A stretch of DNA of 64,000 nt. Source: Terriglobus tenax (GTDB lineage Bacteria > Acidobacteriota > Terriglobia > Terriglobales > Acidobacteriaceae). The stretch spans positions 1,178,001 to 1,242,000 of the forward strand of contig NZ_JAGSYA010000004.1 of NCBI RefSeq assembly GCF_025685395.1, in the 5' to 3' direction. Position numbers and translations under genes: made by a program. Positions 20,074 through 27,920 of this stretch are shown one piece after another. How positions within the stretch are numbered: position 1 is the stretch's first letter; each line of letters starts with the position of its first letter. The notes under the pieces were generated by a model. It saw only the letters and a list, made by a program, of their open reading frames with translations, ran no database searches and had not been told where the DNA came from.

Positions 20074-20685
20074 ATGTCCGCACCGATACTTAACGCCTCC
20101 GCCATCGCCGCCCAACAGGATCAGCACACCCGCGACTGGCATCTGCCCGCTTCTCCGCAGGCCACACCGGCTGAGCCCTTCGCCGCCCTGCTCGCGCAAC
20201 TCCACCGCGCCAACTTTGACCTGTGGCACGAGGAAGACCGCGCCCGCGACCCCAACGCCAGCTCGGACCAGATCGCCATCACCAAGCGCGCCATCGACAT
20301 CCTGAACCAGCGCCGTAACGATGTCGTCGAACAACTGGACCGCGCCCTGCTCGACGCGCTCGCTCCGCTCGGTCTCCCCAGGCCAGAAGCCGCCCTGCAC
20401 TCCGAGACGCCCGGTCTTATCCTCGACCGGCTCTCCATCCTCGCGCTCAAGATCTTCCACACGCAGGAGCAGATTGACCGCACCGGCATCACCGCCGAGC
20501 ACCGTGCACGCAATCAGCAGCGGCTTGCCACCCTCACCGAGCAGCGGACTGACCTTGCCGGCTGCCTCGATGCTCTATGGTCCGACGTCCTCGCCGGCCA
20601 GCGCCGCTTCAAGCTCTACCGCCAGCTCAAGATGTACAACGATCCCACCCTCAATCCCGTTCTCTACACCCGCGGGAACTCGTAG
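20074..20685 (+). CDS. DUF4254 family protein
   Basis: 203 aa, soluble and mostly alpha-helical. Its pattern (HRANFDLWHEEDRARDP, ITKRAIDILNQRRND, ETPGLILDRLSIL, KMYNDPTLNP) matches the DUF4254 family, which usually sits next to LPS or glycosyltransferase genes. No catalytic motif is recognisable. It is divergent from the GT9 gene with only 23 bp between start codons, so both promoters must overlap or extend into the opposing coding sequence. A role in LPS-core assembly is suggested only by position. Confidence 0.82.
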   Translation: MSAPILNASAIAAQQDQHTRDWHLPASPQATPAEPFAALLAQLHRANFDLWHEEDRARDPNASSDQIAITKRAIDILNQRRNDVVEQLDRALLDALAPLGLPRPEAALHSETPGLILDRLSILALKIFHTQEQIDRTGITAEHRARNQQRLATLTEQRTDLAGCLDALWSDVLAGQRRFKLYRQLKMYNDPTLNPVLYTRGNS

Positions 20686-20700
20686 CTCGATGTCTCCTTC

Positions 20701-20729
20701 TTGACCTCGAGGCATATCCTGCGTATAAA
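20701..20729 (+). promoter_or_regulatory. Sigma70-type promoter for the TPR gene
   Basis: TTGACC (20701-20706) and TATAAA (20724-20729) are separated by exactly 17 bp. They lie in the gap after the DUF4254 stop, about 66 bp upstream of the TPR gene ATG at 20796. Confidence 0.65.
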
Positions 20730-20795
20730 TCACCCACGACCCCTTTCGGCGCTACCTGTTGCACGTTGACCCGCGTCTGAATCAACTGGAACCTC

Positions 20796-21353
20796 ATGGC
20801 CACAAGCAAAACCCCACCCGCGAACAACATACGCCGCATGCCTCGCACCATCGCCGCACAGCCCGCCCCCGACGCTGCACGCCAGCAGGCCCTCGAACAG
20901 TTCTCCACTGCCGTTCAGCTCATGCAGTCCGGCAAGTTCGACAAGGCTCTTGCCGCCTTCGACAAGCTGCTCCCCACCGCGCCCTTTGAGCTCGGCGACC
21001 GCATCCGTACCTTCCGTATCGCCTGCGCCAAGCAGACGGAGAAGGCGACAGCAAAGTTCGCCTCCGAGGAAGAACGCTGTGACTTCGCCGTGGTCCTGCT
21101 GAACGATGGCAATTATGCCGACGCACGCGAGCACTTTAACGAAATTCTGAAGAAAAACCCGCAAAGCGACTTCGCTCTCTATGGCCTGTCCGTACTCTCG
21201 GCCATCACCGGCGACTTCACCGCCTGCCTGGAGCACCTGACCGTCTCCATCAGCCTGAATCCGCATCGACGCATCCAGGCCCGCTCCGACTCCGACTTCC
21301 AGGACATGGCCGACGATCCGCGCTTTACAGAACTGCTCTATCCCGAGCCATAG
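20796..21353 (+). CDS. TPR-domain protein
   Basis: 185 aa without signal peptide or membrane segment. Two or three tetratricopeptide-like repeats are visible (about residues 33-70, AVQLMQSGKFDKALAAFDKLL; about 95-130, LLNDGNYADAREHFNEILKKNP; about 130-165). A conserved C-terminal tail (SDSDFQDMADDPRFTELL) follows. It is probably a small protein-interaction adaptor with unknown partners. It has its own promoter and ends at a strong shared terminator. Confidence 0.8.
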   Translation: MATSKTPPANNIRRMPRTIAAQPAPDAARQQALEQFSTAVQLMQSGKFDKALAAFDKLLPTAPFELGDRIRTFRIACAKQTEKATAKFASEEERCDFAVVLLNDGNYADAREHFNEILKKNPQSDFALYGLSVLSAITGDFTACLEHLTVSISLNPHRRIQARSDSDFQDMADDPRFTELLYPEP

Positions 21354-21364
21354 ATATTTCTCCG

Positions 21365-21413
21365 GATACGGCAGAAGAGGCGTGGCCAGTGGCCACGCCT
21401 CTTCTGCCGTATC
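21365..21413. terminator. Bidirectional terminator, perfect 24-bp inverted repeat
   Basis: Bases 21365-21388 and 21390-21413 are exact inverted repeats around a single base. They lie between the convergent TPR and response-regulator genes. The stem is GC-rich; no strong U-tract follows on either side. Confidence 0.75.
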
Positions 21414-21427
21414 CCATCTTCCTGAGA

Positions 21428-22204
21428 CTAATTCGCCGCCACAATCTCGATAGGATGCACCGCTCCCTCAGCCGCGGGAACGTCCCCATCCTGCATGTAC
21501 TTCTTCAGCAGCTGGTGATGCAGGCAGTATAACGCCAGCTCCAGGCGGTCGCTCACGCCCAGCTTGTCGTAAATCTTCCGCAGATAGTTCTTGATTACCT
21601 GCTCGGTCGTGCCAAGCTGGTAAGCAATCTCCTTGTTGCGCATGCCACGCGTAATGCAGGAGATGATCGAGATCTCCTTCGGCGACAGACGCGGCTGTAC
21701 CTTCGGGTTGGTCAGCGTCGTGGCCTGCGCCCGGTACGCCTCAATCACCCAGTTGATCGACTGGTTGTCGATCCAGGTCTCACCCGCCGCAATCTTGCGG
21801 ACACACTTCACCAGCAGATCCGGGGAGATCGACCTGGCCACCACGCCACGTACCCCACGGCGATACAGCTCCACCGTGTTGGCCTCGTCGGTTTCCACCA
21901 CCTGCACAATGATTTTTGCGTTGGGCGCGCGCTTGACCAGCTCGGGAATCGCATCAATGGTCCCGGCAATCATCTGCCCTTCCAGCAGCACAACATCGGT
22001 CGGATAACGCTGCAGCGCCTGATACAGGTTTGGCAGACTTTCTGCCTGCGCCACCACACGGATGTCGTCCTCGACCGCGAAAATCTTCCGCATCCCTACG
22101 CGGTAGATCGCCTGGGAGTCTGCCAGAATCACCCGGATGCCGCTACTCGCCCCGTGTTGTCCTTCCGCTGGATCCAGATCGTGGATCGTTTCGTTTGCAC
22201 TCAT
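21428..22204 (-). CDS. LuxR/NarL-family response regulator with degenerate receiver
   Basis: 258 aa. The N-terminal receiver domain (about residues 23-140) keeps the fold pattern (VILADSQAIYRVGMRKIF). The phospho-acceptor position is Glu (E75 in VVLLEGQM, where NarL-type receivers have Asp), the acidic pair is reduced to one Asp (D29), and the C-terminal Lys is replaced by Arg (VVARSISP). The C-terminal LuxR HTH (about 180-235: LSPKEISIISCITRGMRNKE, VIKNYLRKIYDKLGV) is intact. It therefore probably regulates independently of phosphorylation or in a constitutively on-like state. It lies 2 bp after a PilZ gene. Confidence 0.9.
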   Translation of the reverse strand: MSANETIHDLDPAEGQHGASSGIRVILADSQAIYRVGMRKIFAVEDDIRVVAQAESLPNLYQALQRYPTDVVLLEGQMIAGTIDAIPELVKRAPNAKIIVQVVETDEANTVELYRRGVRGVVARSISPDLLVKCVRKIAAGETWIDNQSINWVIEAYRAQATTLTNPKVQPRLSPKEISIISCITRGMRNKEIAYQLGTTEQVIKNYLRKIYDKLGVSDRLELALYCLHHQLLKKYMQDGDVPAAEGAVHPIEIVAAN

Positions 22205-22206
22205 AC

Positions 22207-22542
22207 TCAGCTTGCCTCAAGAGAATACTCATCAATCACTACTGCCGCTTTTTGCTCCGCTTCATACTGCTGGTGGCGGACTACCCTGCCCACACAATGA
22301 ACCTTGACGTCAGAAGTCGTTCCCATGATGGCCGAAGGCATCGCCATTGTGAATTCCACTTTGGTATCGACTGCAGGCAACCAATGGGCCACAAGCAGCA
22401 GGCCGCTGGCGGAAACATTTTCCGTCACCGCGTCCAGAGCACCTTCCGGGGTTTGCAGGGATACCTGGAGACGCAGCGGGAACCGTACGGCGGTGCGCAC
22501 CGGGTCTTTGGTCAGAGCAAAACTGGGAGGCAAGTAGGACAT
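22207..22542 (-). CDS. PilZ-domain protein
   Basis: 111 aa, a single PilZ domain. It has the c-di-GMP motifs RTAVR and NVSASG, the second being the (D/N)xSxxG site. It is cotranscribed with the degenerate response regulator (2-bp gap), suggesting a small c-di-GMP-linked regulatory unit. This window's cellulose synthase is also PilZ-controlled. Confidence 0.88.
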   Translation of the reverse strand: MSYLPPSFALTKDPVRTAVRFPLRLQVSLQTPEGALDAVTENVSASGLLLVAHWLPAVDTKVEFTMAMPSAIMGTTSDVKVHCVGRVVRHQQYEAEQKAAVVIDEYSLEAS

Positions 22543-22659
22543 TTCGCGTTACCGCCGATCGGAGCGCATTTGTGACCTTCGCCCTCTATTGGTTACTACG
22601 GTGGAGCCCAGTGTAACTCATTTGCAAATACCCCGTACCCCAATTTTTTTGACCACTTC

Positions 22660-23871
22660 TTACCATTCCGGGAAGATTCCAGCCGATCCGCCGACCCACT
22701 TCCTCTCGCGGTTCTGGTCGACCCCCATCATCGTTCCCCTCCCCATCCGCACCAGGCTGATCATCGGTTCCAGGGCTCCCTTTTCCGGCCACAGGTACAG
22801 AATCCTCACCTCGGCCTGTGTCGGCCCTTCCGGGGTTTCCACCACCGGCTCAAAACGCATCCTTCGCTGCAGCAGGAAATTCCTCCGCTCCTTCACCGGT
22901 ATCGACTGCATCTCCATCTCTCCGGGGGCAAAGCTAACTCCTTTACCTGCAAAGGAATACAGCGGCTTCAGAACCCACTGTTCCGGGTCCTCCGGCAACC
23001 GTTCCCGGCCCCGGCCCTCCATCCAGTCGTCCAGAAACACCGCCGGCGGCGCCGCCCAGTGCTCCAGATACGGCAGCGAAAACTTGCTCATGCGGAAGTA
23101 CCAGTTGGGGTGGCCGGCCCACTCCACATCCAGGTCGTCGCGGTAGTCGAAGCCCGGAGAAATGCCCTTCCGCTCCATCTCGTCCACGATGGCCCGGTTA
23201 TAAATTCGCCGCACAGGGACCTTACGCCCCCCGGTTTCATAGATCAATCCATCCCCAAACTTTTTCAACGAAGTGATATCAAGAACGCGGATCCCCAGCC
23301 GATCGGCATGCACACGGAAGTCCGGAAGCGTCTTCTGCTCCAGGGGGGTTACTTCGGTTAGTACTACCTGCTCCGGGTCATGGGGACCGACAATCTCCTG
23401 GCGCAGCAGCTCCCAGTACCCGTCCTCATCCCGCCCTCCCAGGAACCAGCCGCACCCCTCGATCTCGAACGCATCCACATACGCCTGCGACAGCACGCTC
23501 TGAAAACCGAACAGCGACGGAAAGCCCTGCATCTCCACCAGGCGGGGACTCAGCCGGCCCTCCTCACCACGCACCAGACCGAAATCAATCGCCAGAAACA
23601 GCGGCTTCCGGCTCTCTTGCGGAACCCGGTACCTCTCCGGAACGGCGGCGGCCGAATCCTGCATATAGCGCTCACTGCCAATCAGTTGCAGTGCCATCTC
23701 CTGCCCGGAACACACCATCTGCTGCAACAGCTCCGGCTCCAGAAAGCACGGCGTCTCGGCCACGCGGAACTGAAGCCGCGTCCCGGTGCGTTCTTCCAGA
23801 AGCTGCTGCAAACGCTGATACTTCTCCGGGGTAAAGCTACTGTTGAAGCGTTCGCGCCAGCCTGCCAGCAT
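22660..23871 (-). CDS. ATP-grasp-like protein of unknown substrate
   Basis: 403 aa. ATG 23871 is chosen because GGAGG lies 6 bp upstream; a TTG 15 bp earlier overlaps the ribosome site. The C-terminal half shows an ATP-grasp-like signature (EQWVLKPLYSFAGKGVSF, then a FLLQRRM segment and AEVRILYLWP). The N-terminal half has a possible carboxylate-binding region (LFLAIDFGLV, LVEMQGFPSLFGFQ). Glutathionylspermidine-synthase-like or other peptide-ligase activity is possible but not demonstrable from sequence. It has no close functional neighbour. Confidence 0.6.
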   Translation of the reverse strand: MLAGWRERFNSSFTPEKYQRLQQLLEERTGTRLQFRVAETPCFLEPELLQQMVCSGQEMALQLIGSERYMQDSAAAVPERYRVPQESRKPLFLAIDFGLVRGEEGRLSPRLVEMQGFPSLFGFQSVLSQAYVDAFEIEGCGWFLGGRDEDGYWELLRQEIVGPHDPEQVVLTEVTPLEQKTLPDFRVHADRLGIRVLDITSLKKFGDGLIYETGGRKVPVRRIYNRAIVDEMERKGISPGFDYRDDLDVEWAGHPNWYFRMSKFSLPYLEHWAAPPAVFLDDWMEGRGRERLPEDPEQWVLKPLYSFAGKGVSFAPGEMEMQSIPVKERRNFLLQRRMRFEPVVETPEGPTQAEVRILYLWPEKGALEPMISLVRMGRGTMMGVDQNRERKWVGGSAGIFPEW

Positions 23872-23887
23872 CCATTTCCTCCGCAAA

Positions 23888-23920
23888 CAGCATCGCCCCG
23901 CACATGGCGGGGCGATGCTG
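23888..23920 (-). terminator. 14-bp hairpin terminator
   Basis: Perfect inverted repeat 23888-23901 / 23907-23920 with a 5-nt loop. It sits downstream of the DUF1080 gene and just upstream of the ribosome site of the ATP-grasp-like gene. The U-tract is only three bases in the leftward direction. Confidence 0.6.
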
Positions 23921-23951
23921 CGCCTGTGAAGGCTAGCTTAGCTCGGAACGC

Positions 23952-24869
23952 TTACTTCAGTTCCTTCAGATACACGTTCTTCACCCAGTACTCGCCGGTC
24001 GACTCCACTTCAATACCCAGTTTGCCGCTCGCGCGGAAGTACTTCGGATCCAGGTCGGTGAACGAGGTCGTCAGGTGGCCATTCATGAAGATCTGCACCG
24101 TGTTGCCCTTGGCCACGATCATGAAGGTGTTCCAGTCGTCCTTCTTGAACCACTCGGTCAGCTGCGCCTTCTCGGCAACCGTCGCCGTCACCAGCGTCGG
24201 CTTACCCGGCTCAGCCAGAACCACGTGTCCGGGCGGCGAGATGATCGAGCGGCCACCCTGCTCATAGAACATGCCCGACCACATATTCGGCGCGTCGAAG
24301 TCCGCCTGCGGTCCAAACAGATCCCACTTAGCCTGCGACTCCTTGCTCGGCGGCGTTCCGGGGTTGGCGCACGCCGGCTGACGCGGCGGTCCCGCCGGAC
24401 GAGGAGGCTGGCCGGCAGCACCTGCAGCAGCGGCCGGAGGACGAGGCGCCATCTGCGGACGAGGCGGATACACCGTGCCCGTCGGCTTGGCCGACAGGTA
24501 GCTGCGGAACTGCATGCCGCCGTTCACGCGTTCCGTGCCCTTGAAGTCATACTTCAGGATGAAGTCACCCGGCTCACCACCCTGCCAGATCAGGTACACC
24601 GTACCCGTCGGATGCTCGCAGCTGGGATGAATGTAAATCGAGTCGTCCTTGACCGACCACAGGGCGGTATCGCCGTCCCATCCCTTCAGGGTCTTGCCAT
24701 CAAACAGCGGCGTAAATCCTGTGTTGTCGGCATAGTCATACGGCCCCGAACCACGGGGATTGAATCCCGGCGGTGGTCCGCCCGCCGGAGCCTGTGAGAC
24801 GGCCAACGGGGCCATCAGCATCAGCGCCGCGGCGCCAAAATGCATAGGAATCGAAAACAGCTTCTTCAT
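23952..24869 (-). CDS. DUF1080 / 3-keto-disaccharide hydrolase-like secreted protein
   Basis: 305 aa with a signal peptide (MKKLFSIPMHFGAAALML..., cut near VSQA). The concanavalin-like DUF1080 (PF06439) pattern starts FTPLFDGKTLKGWDGD and continues through FILKYDFKGTERVNGGMQFR, ending in GKLGIEVESTGEYWVKNVYLKEL. A Pro/Ala-rich insertion of about 30 residues interrupts the domain near residue 150. Family members hydrolyse 3-keto-glycosides in the periplasm. The adjacent exported oxidoreductase gene fits a sugar-oxidation pathway. GGGAGG lies 10 bp upstream of the ATG. Confidence 0.85.
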   Translation of the reverse strand: MKKLFSIPMHFGAAALMLMAPLAVSQAPAGGPPPGFNPRGSGPYDYADNTGFTPLFDGKTLKGWDGDTALWSVKDDSIYIHPSCEHPTGTVYLIWQGGEPGDFILKYDFKGTERVNGGMQFRSYLSAKPTGTVYPPRPQMAPRPPAAAAGAAGQPPRPAGPPRQPACANPGTPPSKESQAKWDLFGPQADFDAPNMWSGMFYEQGGRSIISPPGHVVLAEPGKPTLVTATVAEKAQLTEWFKKDDWNTFMIVAKGNTVQIFMNGHLTTSFTDLDPKYFRASGKLGIEVESTGEYWVKNVYLKELK

Positions 24870-25017
24870 CGGTCAATTGCCTCCCAAAACATCAAAAATG
24901 AGTCGTCTCAGCACAGCCCCTGAAACTCCCCCATCCATACCGCCACGGAATCCTACCCGAACAAACTCATCTTCGCCTAGTGCTTTCGGACAAACTGTCG
25001 TATCGACCGGCGTCGGA

Positions 25018-25048
25018 GCCGGTGCGTGCCGCAAAGACACGCACCGGC
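25018..25048 (-). terminator. 11-bp hairpin after the oxidoreductase gene
   Basis: Inverted repeat 25018-25028 / 25038-25048 with a 9-nt loop, 9 bp beyond the oxidoreductase stop. No U-tract follows leftward, so termination strength is uncertain. Confidence 0.5.
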
Positions 25049-25057
25049 CCTCACTCT

Positions 25058-26389
25058 CTACCCAAGCTGCATCTTCACCGGGTCCCAGTGAACCATCGTT
25101 CCCTTCTCTACGCTGCGATTCGCCAGCAGAGCCGCTCCCGCTGCCCGGAAACCGAAGGTCGCATCCTCCACCGGCTGACGCCGGCTGCGTACTGAGTCAA
25201 AGAAGTTCTTGAAGTGGTCATAGCTGTCCGAGTAGCCCTTCTCCGCCGCAAACTTCTGCACCGTCTGCTGTGGAGCGCCCTCCGGGTGCGTCAGCGGATA
25301 CTTCTTCCGGTACTCCGCCGTCGTCTGCTTCTGCATCGCCTCGGTAAAGGTGCCCACGGTAAAGCCCGGCTCCTTCTCATGCGGAACGCGGGTCACCGTC
25401 ACCGTCTGCCCGGCAATCTCCATCGTGCCTTCGTCTCCGGTGAACAGAAAGCCTTCGCTCTCCTCGCCGCCGTTCACAAAGTTCACCCGCAGGCTCAGGT
25501 TGAAGCCCTCCGGATAGTCAAACAGCGCCTGCAACACATCGTTGGCGTCGCGCCCGTCCTTCCAGTAGCGGATCGCGCCGGTCGCCATTGCCCGCGTCGG
25601 CCCGTTGGAACCGGTAATGAAATGCGTTCCGCTGAACAGGTGGACAAACAGATCGCCCGCGACGCCCGAGCCATAGTCGTTCCACTTGCGCCACTGGAAG
25701 AATCGCTCCGCGCTCCACGCATGCTTCGGGGCCGAGCCAAGAAAGCGCGGCCAGTCGCAGGTCTCCGGGCTGGCATCCAGGGGAACCGTATAATTCCACG
25801 CCCCAATCGACGAGTTGCGGTCCCAGCGCGCGGACACCGAGTTCAGCTTGCCAATCGCACCCGAGGCCAGCAGCTCCTTCGCCTTGGCATAGGCCACCGA
25901 GCTGACGCGCTGGCTGCCCACCTGCAGAATGCGGCCCGTCTCCTTCGCCGTCTTGATGATCTCCGGACCGTCTTCGTAAATGTGGATCATCGGCTTCTCG
26001 AGATACACATCTTTGCCCGCCTTCATGGCGTCCACCGCGGCCTGCTTGTGCCAGTGGTCGGGCGTTGCGATCAGGACAGCGTCAATGTCAGGACGCGCCA
26101 GGATCTCGCGGTAGTCGCGCGTGGTGAACAGGTCATTGCCCCACACCTCTTTGCTGTGCGCCAGGCGGCCGTCATAGCAGTCAGCCACGGCCACCAGCTT
26201 CACTCCAGGAACCTGCACGGCCCAGCGCGTGTCGCCCTGCCCCTGGCTTCCAGCGCCAATCAGCGCAAGCTGAATCGTGTCGTTTGGCGACTTGATGCGC
26301 GCCGTCTGTGCGTGCAGCGAACGCAATGTCACCGCTCCCGCGGCAGCCATGGCAGAAGAACGAAGAAACAACCGGCGATCCATTTCCAT
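25058..26389 (-). CDS. Exported Gfo/Idh/MocA-family oxidoreductase (Tat signal)
   Basis: 443 aa. The N-terminus carries a twin-arginine signal (MDRRLFLRSSAMAAAGAV) cut near LHAQ. The Rossmann NAD(P) motif is LIGAGSQGQG, and the family motif EKP (DVYLEKPMIH) is present, with a C-terminal alpha/beta domain. Secreted relatives act on sugars or glycosides, often with DUF1080 proteins, as here. Tat export implies folding with the nicotinamide cofactor before translocation. Confidence 0.9.
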   Translation of the reverse strand: MEMDRRLFLRSSAMAAAGAVTLRSLHAQTARIKSPNDTIQLALIGAGSQGQGDTRWAVQVPGVKLVAVADCYDGRLAHSKEVWGNDLFTTRDYREILARPDIDAVLIATPDHWHKQAAVDAMKAGKDVYLEKPMIHIYEDGPEIIKTAKETGRILQVGSQRVSSVAYAKAKELLASGAIGKLNSVSARWDRNSSIGAWNYTVPLDASPETCDWPRFLGSAPKHAWSAERFFQWRKWNDYGSGVAGDLFVHLFSGTHFITGSNGPTRAMATGAIRYWKDGRDANDVLQALFDYPEGFNLSLRVNFVNGGEESEGFLFTGDEGTMEIAGQTVTVTRVPHEKEPGFTVGTFTEAMQKQTTAEYRKKYPLTHPEGAPQQTVQKFAAEKGYSDSYDHFKNFFDSVRSRRQPVEDATFGFRAAGAALLANRSVEKGTMVHWDPVKMQLG

Positions 26390-26556
26390 CCAACAAACCT
26401 CACTTTTTCAAGTCCAGAAAGGTATACGAGGAACAGGCGTCAAAGAGCAACTGGCGTATGTCCTATGCTGAGCCTTTATAGTGAAGCAAAGCGCCGCAGT
26501 CGCGACGCCAGCTTCCTTGCTGTTCCCATACATTCACAAAAAAGACAGGACTCCCA

Positions 26557-26994
26557 ATGACTCGTCGCTGGTTTGCAGCCCTTGCAGGAACCGCCGTCCT
26601 TGCCCCCGTGAGCCGTGCCGCCGTCAAGGCCGGCAAGCGTATCTTCGCCGCCAACCCCAACGCCACACCCAAGCCGCCCTACTCGCCGGCCGTGGCCTAT
26701 GGCGATGTGCTGTACGTCTCGGGCAAAGCCTCCTACAACGCACCGAATCCGAAAGACATCCGTTCCTGCGTCACCTATGCCTTCGATCAGGTCGAAGCCG
26801 AGCTGAAGAACGCCGGCTCCTCCATGGACAAAGTGCTGAAGGTGCAGGTCTTCCTCCGCAACATGGACGACTACGCCGCCATGAACGAGATCTTCTCAGC
26901 GCGCTTCGCCACCAATCCACCGGCCCGCACCACCGTCGCCGCCATCATCCCGCGCGACAGTCTTGTGGAGATCGACGTCATCGCCGCGCTGTAA
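26557..26994 (+). CDS. Exported RidA/YjgF-family protein
   Basis: 145 aa. A short signal with RR and a hydrophobic stretch (MTRRWFAALAGTAVLAPVSRA) precedes a complete RidA domain: AVAYGDVLYVSGK, VTYAFDQVEAELKNAGSSMDKVLKVQVFL, then the conserved Arg (NPPARTTVAA) and Glu (VEIDVIAAL) of the active pocket. Cytosolic RidA hydrolyses reactive enamine/imine intermediates; a periplasmic version probably does a related deamination. AGGA is upstream of the ATG. It is divergent from the oxidoreductase gene. Confidence 0.85.
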   Translation: MTRRWFAALAGTAVLAPVSRAAVKAGKRIFAANPNATPKPPYSPAVAYGDVLYVSGKASYNAPNPKDIRSCVTYAFDQVEAELKNAGSSMDKVLKVQVFLRNMDDYAAMNEIFSARFATNPPARTTVAAIIPRDSLVEIDVIAAL

Positions 26995-27035
26995 CAGCCC
27001 CACGGACGGTCATTCTAACGAAGGCTTCTGCTGTT

Positions 27036-27136
27036 GCCCCATTCTTCGCGAAGCGAAGGGTGGGGTTATCTCTCAGAACGAGACGGCCTTTGCTTCTGTT
27101 TTTTCGTTGTCATCCAGAGCACAGCGAAGGATCCGC
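27036..27136. repeat. Composite intergenic repeat, copy 1
   Basis: Two parts. The first is a hairpin at 27036-27065 (GCCCCATTCTTCGC, then GAA, then the arm that pairs with two G-U pairs). The second, at 27107-27136, begins TTGTCATCC and contains AGCGAAGGATCCGC. The same arrangement recurs at 31319-31417. Such palindromic and GTCATCC-type units look like dispersed acidobacterial intergenic repeats. Confidence 0.5.
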
Positions 27137-27147
27137 TTTCGCCTTTG

Positions 27148-27438
27148 TCATTCTTGTCTTTTGTCATCCTGGAAGGAGGTGAAGACGATCTTGTCTTCCT
27201 TGTGCGCCTGCTGCACCCCTGCCATCTTCAGGTTGTCCAGAATGATTTGTACGAAGTCCTGCGCGTCGCGTATATTGCTGTCGCTCTGGCCCGGAGTCTC
27301 AATCAGTTCCTCGTTCTCATCCACGGCCAGCACGCGATGCGGGGAGAGAGTCTCGACGGTGAAGGAACCAGCCACGCGGGCCTTATTCTTTTCCTCGTAG
27401 TGCTTGTCGCTTCGTAGACTGCTTGCCGGGCGAGTCAC
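27148..27438 (-). pseudogene. Remnant of a site-specific (adenine) DNA methyltransferase gene
   Basis: A 96-codon frame whose middle (KARVAGSFTVETLSPHRVL, then DAQDFVQIILDNLKMAGVQ, then DKIVFTSF) resembles the region after the catalytic domain of large adenine DNA methyltransferases with the RVxGPFTVE motif. No catalytic motif (DPPY) or SAM site is present, and nothing matching lies on either side, so this is a fragment. It lies in a patch with other remnants next to tmRNA, consistent with decayed transferred DNA. Identification is from remembered family pattern. Confidence 0.5.
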
Positions 27439-27887
27439 TCCTCACATCGTGGCTTGAAAGAATCATTTACCTATGCCACGGAAACTACGTCTCCGCCGGT
27501 TCGAGCACGGCGACCGGCGCCTCTCGAAACGTTATCATTACCAGAACGGCGGTGTTGTCCAGCCCGCATGAGCTGAGTCAGTATAAGGATCTTAGTCTCA
27601 GCGCACATAGAGACCACAGTGGCGAAGAAGAGAGTCGCCGCAAAACGCACCGGCTTCAGTGTTGTGGCCTTTGGTCGGTAAGGCATCCTACGGCGCCAGT
27701 AACGATTGTGTAGGCGTACTGGGTCGGCAACGATCCTGGATCTAAAGCGGCACCTTCCGTATCTGTCGACGGCTGAAACGATCGTTGAAACCTCTATACC
27801 AGTATGCGAGACTGAGCAAGCAATGCATCCAGGGCAGAAAACTTAATAAGCTGCTCCCAGTGAGCAAATAACAGTAGCGGATCTGGA
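27439..27887. other. Gene-poor stretch
   Basis: No supportable gene. A 20-codon GTG frame at 27620-27682 (VAKKRVAAKRTGF...) is too short to call. GC falls toward the acyltransferase, consistent with mixed or decayed origin. Confidence 0.5.
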
Positions 27888-27920
27888 TTGAAGAAAGTCC
27901 GTCTTGCCTTCAAAATAGAC

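Noticed and set aside
27423-27713. Short frames on both strands in 27423-27713
   Set aside because: No ribosome site, no conserved pattern, and they overlap the methyltransferase remnant region.
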